From Cryptomeria japonica (Eukaryota > Streptophyta > Pinopsida > Cupressales > Cupressaceae), in NCBI RefSeq assembly GCF_030272615.1, contig NC_081414.1, positions 231,633,733-231,697,732 on the forward strand: a stretch of DNA of 64,000 bases, written 5' to 3'. The notes beneath the pieces are model-generated. The model made no database searches and had not been told where the DNA came from. It worked only from the letters and a program-made list of their open reading frames with translations. This document shows, piece by piece, positions 57,560-64,000 of this stretch (positions are counted from its first letter, which is position 1; every line of letters begins with the position of its first letter). Made by a program: the position numbers and the translations under genes.

Positions 57560-58280
57560 TATGCATACTTTGATAGATAATCCACCGCTACTAGAATAAT
57601 ATCTTTGCCTTCAAAATTTGGAAGACCTGTGATGAAGTTCATGACAATTTCCTTAGGCAATACCTGAAGAAATCCCAGTGAAGCAACAATCTGTCATTTA
57701 ATTATTTGACAAATTTCACAATGAGATATGAAATGATGAATTCCACTCTAAATCTTTTCAAAAGAAAATCTATTATACTCTACAATGTCTCTTAAGGAAC
57801 CCAAACCATCCTACTAAAGGAAAAGAGTGAAGTTCTTGGAGATGTGATTTTTATAGCAAAGAATGTTATTAGTCCCATGATACATGAGTGATGCAATTTT
57901 GAGTTGGGATTAACTGTAGTTGTTATATAATAAGTTGAGAGGAGGGATCATTACATGTCGTTCAACTTATGCCTATGTAATCCAAGTTAGATTTGGATTA
58001 TCAAGTACAAACGAGGCACCAGAGTCTTCACATCACCTTTATAATGCATCAGATCATTATGCCATTCAACTTATGCATATGAAATCCAAGTTGGATTCAT
58101 ATTATCAAATGACAAATAGAAAAGAGGCACCAGAGTCTTCACATTGCCTTTATAATGCATCAACTACAACAGTATCCTTACTCTTGACAAATAAGCTCAA
58201 AATCAAATCTTTGCAATTGCAGCCCACTTTTATTGTTTCGCCAAAGATTTTTGTTGCTACAATAAGTGCATAAGGCTAGA
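57560..58280 (-). pseudogene. Ty3/gypsy RNase H end and integrase start
   Basis: Minus strand from 58270 reads worn RNase H tail (SKDTVVVDAL, the N.VADALSR motif, near 58160-58200) and a linker with CEDSGASFLF. From about 57780 comes the integrase zinc region, HHFISHCEICQIIK (the HxxxH..C..C type). The core begins with LPKEIVMNFITGLPNFEGKD and ILVAVDYLSKY near 57565-57660, where VMNFITGLP matches the first-Asp block SMDFITGLP. The conserved Asp is Asn here. Sequence is cut at about 57560. Part of the linker is tandemly duplicated (57961-58170). Stops and shifts throughout. Confidence 0.75.
57961..58170. repeat. Tandem duplication, about 104-bp units
   Basis: Two units share TTCAACTTATGC.TATG, AATCCAAGTT, the GAGGCACCAGAGTCTTCACAT block and the CCTTTATAATGCATCA end. 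They lie in the gypsy fragment's linker. The second unit is slightly longer. Confidence 0.88.
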
Positions 58281-58363
58281 ATGGTCTGTTTTGGCCTTAA
58301 GTGACAAACCAAATAGCATTGACCCCCCTCTTTCACAACATTGAAGATAGCTAGCGTCCTTTC

Positions 58364-58391
58364 TATATATATATATATATATATATATATT
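58364..58391. repeat. (TA)n microsatellite, 14 repeats
   Basis: Uninterrupted TA dinucleotides just beyond the gypsy fragment. Variable length is expected. Confidence 0.95.
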
Positions 58392-61300
58392 AGTTTTTAA
58401 TGACCTTGGCATATTTCTTATCGACCCCACGTAGTACCATGTGGAGGTACGAAGGGAGAGAGTAAATCAAATAACACATAATGGTAAAAGGGAAGGGGTT
58501 GACCACCATGGAATGTGGTGCACCCTACTCCAAAGCTATTTGGGGGGGGGGGGATGGTATGTTAAATGGAACCGCTACCCTTAATAACGGATACCACCAT
58601 TTTACACAAGGTTCTCAAGCTTGTATGGGGTATGTGAGGGTAGGATAAATTCCATATGCACCCTATCATATAGCATTGTTAATTTAGTTATAAGTTACAC
58701 CTAATATAAAGGTGAACTTAGTCAATAAACATATGTTAGTGAGAGTTAGAAATCAACTTTCTTAAGTAATAGTAAATTAAATGGGTAAGCATAATTTGAC
58801 TTAGTAAGTTATGAATGATTCATAGTAGAATTAAGCTAGACTTTATATGTGTCAACTTTGTAATTGATTGGGAGCCACATAAAGGCTTAGTCAATAATAT
58901 GACTATAGTGGTGGAATTAGAAGGGTTAGATGTGGCAAATTTGAGAACTTTATTATAGCATTAAGTCTCTCAAATTCGTGTATATATATATGAGCTCTCT
59001 TTCTTCTTAAAACATGTTTACTTTAAAAATTGCTCATTACTTATTGGTTATTATTCATTTTTGAGAGGAAGAGGTTAGTTCAAGTTTTGTGAGGAAGTCA
59101 GATAGTTGTTATCTTTGGGATCTTGTGAGATTTCATGATTGTGGATAAGTGGTGAAACTAGCGAGATTGTGTTTAGGAGTCAATATCTTCATGGAAGCTA
59201 TAATCCAAGCATGAGGATTCTATCTTTTTCTTTTATATTGAAAATATATTTGAATGCAAATATTTTGAGGAAAGATGTTGTAGAAGCTTAAGCGATGTAA
59301 TGATTGAAATTATGTTTACTTGTAGAACATGCATAAATGAATTTGATTGAAACTTTTTATTATCCTTTATGATTGGGTATATGTATAAGTATATATTAAG
59401 CTATGATAGAAGTTGTGTAATGGTATATATCTTCAGTGTGTGGAAATAATTGATTTAGTTAATCCTAAAGTTAGGATAATATGTGGATTGGAGTAACATA
59501 GTTAGTCATCCTATTATTAACCTTATGAGAATGAATTAGAAAAATAATAAATGCTTAGTATACTAAATTGAGCAATGAAGTGGGTGGGAAAAGGACTCAC
59601 ATTCAATTTAATAGGTGATGAATCTTTTTCCAAAGTAGTGTAGGTTGCCACTATCTACATTTTCGGTTCATTGTGATCTAGGGTTTACACTCTAGACAAG
59701 GAATGTCATACATGTAGGTTGTAGCCAATGTATGGTAGGTCTAGATATGTAAGACACAACACTATGATCACAAGGCTATTATTATGACATCACATAACCA
59801 ATATGATGTAGAGGTAAACTGATCCATCACAATTCACAAGCAATGGCCAATGAAACCAATAAACTATGTCTCCAATGTCCTAGGTCAACTTGGTCTTTCT
59901 CCTTCACTCAATTTCACCAAAATGCCCAAAATTGACTCCCAACTCCATCACCATATCTTAACACCTTCTAGGGTCCCAACATGCCCTATTCAACTTTTCT
60001 AAATATAATTTAATCACCCCTTTGGCCGTTTCACTCACAAACCCTTATTGGATAACTAACTAGGCCTATTCCTAGTAGCCCTGCTCAGCAAGAAATTTGG
60101 CTTTTACTAAAAAATTTCCCAAAATACCTGCAAAAACATTTACACTTCCAGATACCCTTTTGGAATTTTTTCAGCATATGTCAAAACCATAAATGACTCT
60201 TTTGGATCAACACCTTGGATCAATACCCTGCCACTTTCTAACTAGGTCCAATTAGCCCATTTTTACAAAGCAAGTTTTAACAAATCAACTCCCTTCAATA
60301 CCAAACCTTGAAATAGTCTTGTGTTAGGATCCAAAACAAAATATTTTTACACCCATGCTCATTTTATAGACTTTCTATCAAACCCTCCCTCTTGTGTCCT
60401 AAAAACTAGGACTTTCTCAAACTATGCTCTCCCAACACTTATGAAACCCAAACCAAATTGATTCACCATGCATTAAATGTTCACAATCATAAAAAAACAC
60501 AAAATTGTACCCTCACGAGGTCAGATCTTCCAATCTAGTACCGATACCTCTCATACCATGTCCTTTTCCAAGGTAAACTCACTCCAATGGTGATCGCCGA
60601 CATCAAAATTCTCTCTCATGCATAATTTAATGTTAGTAGAGGCTAAAATACATCAGATATGACCCATTCAACAAGGAACAATAAGAATAAATAAAGTAGA
60701 ATGGGCCATTATGCCATAAAGACTCTCAAAATTGTGTATTTCCCAATGCTATCAACAAGACAATCAACAAAAGGTTCTGACCGGGATTGTTTAAAACTTT
60801 AAATGGATATAAATATGAATAGAAATATTTCTCAAACAATCTAGAATAGTACCCAATACACGTGAATGCGGATTTGAAGTTTTAAGAACAAGAAAGCATA
60901 AAAATTGTATCAAATTTGCAAGAAATCTGAAACTCTTTATTAAAAATAGAACAATACATTCAACCCCCATTCCTCTTTCTTTCCTTGGCCTTAAGTAGGT
61001 GTGAACAAACTGTTCCCAAGCCAAAAATTGGTACAAAACTCATCAAACTATCCAAACTATCATTTACCCGGCTATTCCTAACTAACCATTAGGATTTGAA
61101 ATTCAAATTTGTTTCCTTTAACAAATGGACTTCTAGGACTCCCAAACTAGCTCAAGGGATCTTCATTTGGCCTTATTACATAATTTAGGATTAAAAACAC
61201 CCATTCTAACCCTTGGTGTCCTACCCAATCCCCTATTACATAGATTGGTCCTATGGCCCTTACCAGGCTCATTAGGACTTATATTCATTTTATGCTTTTC

Positions 61301-61739
61301 ATTACATCCAAATGCCATAATAGGCTTTAATACATCATAATTAGGTCCTTGAGACCCTAGATCACATTGATAAAGCCACAATGGCTTCTTGCACCTCCAT
61401 GCTTAGTTGGGTGCCCTTGCACCACAATCTCTTTGTTGAAGGGTTGGGTTGTTTCGGTTCAAAGAGGCATAGGGAAGTGTAAAGTCTTGGTTGGGTGGAA
61501 AAGTGCTTGAGTGATGCTCTTCATCATGCAGTTGGTAGTAAGAATTTGAGGATGTATGCCAACAAGAACATCTGGACCATTTGTTTCTCTTCTGTTTCAT
61601 TAAGCTCATAGAAGCTATGTATATACTCGAACATTCCTAAAGTAAATGGAAATTTGAGGATGTAAATGTAAATGTTTTCATGTGATTATGAATATTATAT
61701 TGTATATGAATTAAGATGCAAGAAAAAATTTGAAAAGTG
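58392..61739. other. Unassigned stretch, possible LTR fragments
   Basis: No supported gene. It contains a run of 12 G (58542-58553) and a TATATATATA-type sequence near 58981. From 59850 to 61400 the plus strand is C-rich in short clusters (CCCAAACC, CCCTC), unlike its surroundings, without a readable domain on either strand. The short minus-strand frames at 60791-61036, 61163-61381 and 61403-61609 show no motif. Confidence 0.4.
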
Positions 61740-62480
61740 ATTTATTTCAAATATGCATCTTGTTTATGAAATGGAAAAAGAATTTTTTTAATACTTGTAT
61801 GTTTGAAATCTATTTCTTTCACATGCGGGTTAAAACTTAGTAAATTAAATGGTAGAACAATTGTCATGTTACAATTATTCACCATATGCTCTTCCATGAT
61901 TGAGAGATAAGGTTGATCCTTCTCTTCCGAACACCTTTTCTTGTTTCTATGAGACTCCGATGAACCACTTGAAGATTCCTTAAGCATTTTTGTAGTATTA
62001 GGGGCAAAATCAAAATTTCCTTTGTTATTCACCATTTGTTCCTCTGCATGAGAGGAGGATTGTTCATACTAGGAGGGTATGCTTATTTTTCTTTCAAACA
62101 AAATGGTTATCTTTCTTGGTCACACAAGTGGATGCAACATGACCCACTTTACTACACAACTTGCAAACAATCAGAAGATCGTCAAGTTCCAATTTTCTGA
62201 TTCATTTACCATACTTAGAAGATAAAATGACCTGGGTAGGGAGCACTTTATTTTTATCCACTAGCACATCAAATCTTACATACAACAAATGTTTCATGGA
62301 TTTAGTGATAGATCAATATCATAATATTATCCAAAAGAGTTGCCAATGGACATAAGAATCTTGACACTCCAAATTTCGAAGGGCAACCCTAATAGTTGAA
62401 TGCACTCAAGGATCTTGAAATCATTTAGAGGGTTGAAACTAGGAGACCACTTAGAGAGAGAGGGAAGTCATTTAGGCCTA
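61740..62480 (-). pseudogene. LINE ORF1-like remnant with CCHC knuckle
   Basis: On the minus strand, upstream first: LGLPFEIWSVKILMSIGNSF near 62320-62375 (the W..LPGLP...W....L..IGN..G block of plant LINE ORF1, DUF4283 type). Then come FDVLVDKNKVLPTQVI and the zinc knuckle CKLCSKVGHVASTC (62124-62165), which has exact C-x2-C-x4-H-x4-C spacing. A 97-codon open frame follows (62035-61742), hydrophilic with ESSSGSSESHRNKKR, like the variable tail of such proteins. Stops and one frameshift near 62290-62310 break it. No ORF2 follows downstream on the minus strand. Confidence 0.7.
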
Positions 62481-64000
62481 GGAACCAGGGACCCTAAAGA
62501 AGAATTCCTAGAGCAATCTTCAATAACATAAGAGGAAAAGAGGAAACAATTGTTTGTCATTGTATTTACCTTGAATTTTCCTCTTAGTTTCCAAACTTAT
62601 AAACCCATCTTTTGATAGTGTTTGTATTATGGGAAAATTAATCATATTTAATCAGATTTAATAGAGTAAACCACTAATACTCTAATCTAATTAGCTAATC
62701 CATAAACACAATGAAATATACAATAGAAATCAATGATATTAAAAGTTAAACACATAAAACTCCCTCATTTACTCCATTCATGGTTTCCATTGCTCTTCTT
62801 CATCATTGTGATTGTGTGGCTCTAAGTGTTGCGCTGGGATTCCTGCATAAACATTGCACAATAATTTTGAAGATAGTGGTTATTGAAATGGGGAGGATTG
62901 AGGTGAGTTTATAGATTCTGGGAGGAGATATTGAATGGTTGGGATGAATTTAAGAACAAAATCAATCATTGGTTGAGATTAGTTGAGACATAATTAATTG
63001 AGAGATAAACTCATTTGATTGATGAGTTGACTAGGTTGATTGATCAGATGATTGAATGGATTAATCAGTGAATTGATTTGATTTAAGAGATAACTGAATT
63101 GATTGATATGATCTAAAAAGTTAATTTGGAGTTAAAAAAGGTAATTGAGGAGTTAATTGAGTAAACTGAGGAGATGATTGAATTGATTGCCCAATCAAAC
63201 TAGAAGTCAGTGGCAGTTAGAATTTCAACATTTGTTGTAAGAAATTGATTTGAAATTCAATTTTGATTTTCATTTGAGTTGAATGTTGATTTTCAAAATC
63301 ATAAAATGAAAAACACATTTTATGAAATTAAGTGAAATTAGAATTTTTGAATTTTGAATTAGAAAAGAATCTATTAGCCAATTAAATCATTTAAAGAAAT
63401 TATTTATAGGAACGTACAAATTTAATTTAATTAAATAATAAATATTATTTAATTAAAGGTATTAAAAATAATAAAATTATTTAATTAATATAAAGAGGAG
63501 GTTAAATGATTAATTGATTTAAAATGAAATTGAATAATTAGTAAGATTGAAATGTGATGATTAAATTAATTTAGAGGAATAAATAATTAACTTAATTAAA
63601 TAATTAAATAATTAAATAATTGTTTAATTAATAAGAAATAATTAGTGCATTTGCCATGAGAGATATTTAGGTGTCTACAATTGATATTTGCAAAATCTTC
63701 AAACAACCAAACCCTCTAGCAATTTTGAATACTCAATAATCTCAACCTCAAGCTCCTACACACAGCTGGAAACCTTTAGAAGAGGAGAAAAAATAACCAA
63801 AGGAGGGACAACTGTAGAAAAAGGCTCAACCTCCAGCATAGGATCTGGAGAAGAGACCCTAGAAACACCAAATCTCTCATCTAAAACAACTTGAAACATG
63901 AGATCCACATTATTTAAGGTAGAAACATCCCTACTTGAACCCTAAGGTCAACCTCAGCAAGGGAATGAGAAATTTTTTTTACTCTTCATCTTCATAGCCC
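62481..64000. other. Unassigned stretch with simple-sequence tracts
   Basis: 62940-63220 is built from TTGATTGA/ATTGA-like words, a degenerate short tandem field. 63400-63650 is almost pure A/T with TTAATTAAATAA repeats. A 68-codon plus frame at 63688-63894 (rich in S, T, E) has no recognised motif. The window ends in sequence of unknown nature. Confidence 0.5.

Noticed and set aside
57920-58273. 117-codon plus-strand ORF with an internal repeat
   Set aside because: Antisense to the gypsy RNase H/integrase linker. Its internal repeat is the 104-bp tandem duplication.
1-64000. CRISPR arrays, bacterial operons, ribosome binding sites or phage genes
   Set aside because: Nothing of the kind is visible. 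The retroelement content is plant nuclear.

Overview
The window reads as intergenic DNA from a large, repeat-rich plant genome. I found no credible host gene and no rRNA, tRNA or CRISPR array. Almost everything I can recognise is a retrotransposon or a decayed piece of one: Ty1/copia, Ty3/gypsy, LINE, SINE and non-autonomous LTR elements. The plant assignment rests on initiator-Met primer binding sites, plant-type copia polyproteins and a LINE ORF1 with a CCHC knuckle. A gymnosperm (conifer-like) source is my inference, from the density of old, nested elements and the style of the gypsy and LINE proteins.

Left part (1-27.9 kb). The first 3.9 kb looks like the interior of a plus-strand LTR element, ending in a polypurine tract and a 3' LTR (3896-4565). 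Then comes a five-level nest. The host is a decayed copia element (family A: RT/RNase H at 4600-5743, resuming at 23779, LTR at 24013-24542). A small non-autonomous LTR element (C, 5744-23778) sits in it. Element D (8356-23751, TSD CAACT) sits in the right LTR of C. D is unclassified: a long decayed minus-strand ORF, a field of tandem palindromes, and no LTR pair that I can find. A solo LTR (F, 19416-20780) splits the D ORF. A nearly complete minus-strand copia element (E, 11738-19409, TSD AACTA, two 1.5 kb LTRs, PBS, PPT, gag-PR-INT-RT-RH in one frame) lies at the very edge of F.

Middle part (27.9-46 kb). It holds a minus-strand gypsy integrase remnant (30.1-31.1 kb), an LTR-like stretch related to E and F (from about 31.5 kb), and a non-autonomous LTR element B (33853-38956) with gypsy-like PBS and PPT but no pol. 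A second, decayed copy of the kind of protein found in element D follows (38.97-39.7 kb). Then comes a second copy of family A (RT/RNase H, LTR and following region, 40440-45775). The two family-A copies reveal, each against the other's empty site, a tRNA-derived SINE (26497-26780) and a 402-bp non-LTR insertion (43538-43939).

Right part (46-64 kb). It contains a 335-bp tandem duplication, a minus-strand LINE reverse transcriptase remnant (49560-51310), a plus-strand copia remnant (G, 51.8-55.4 kb), an LTR-like AT-rich stretch, a minus-strand gypsy RNase H/integrase fragment (57560-58280), and a LINE ORF1 remnant with a CCHC knuckle (61740-62480). Long stretches between these hold nothing I recognise.

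Nothing here works as an operon or pathway. The story is successive insertion and decay. Element D, with its related protein elsewhere in the window, is the best candidate for something poorly described.
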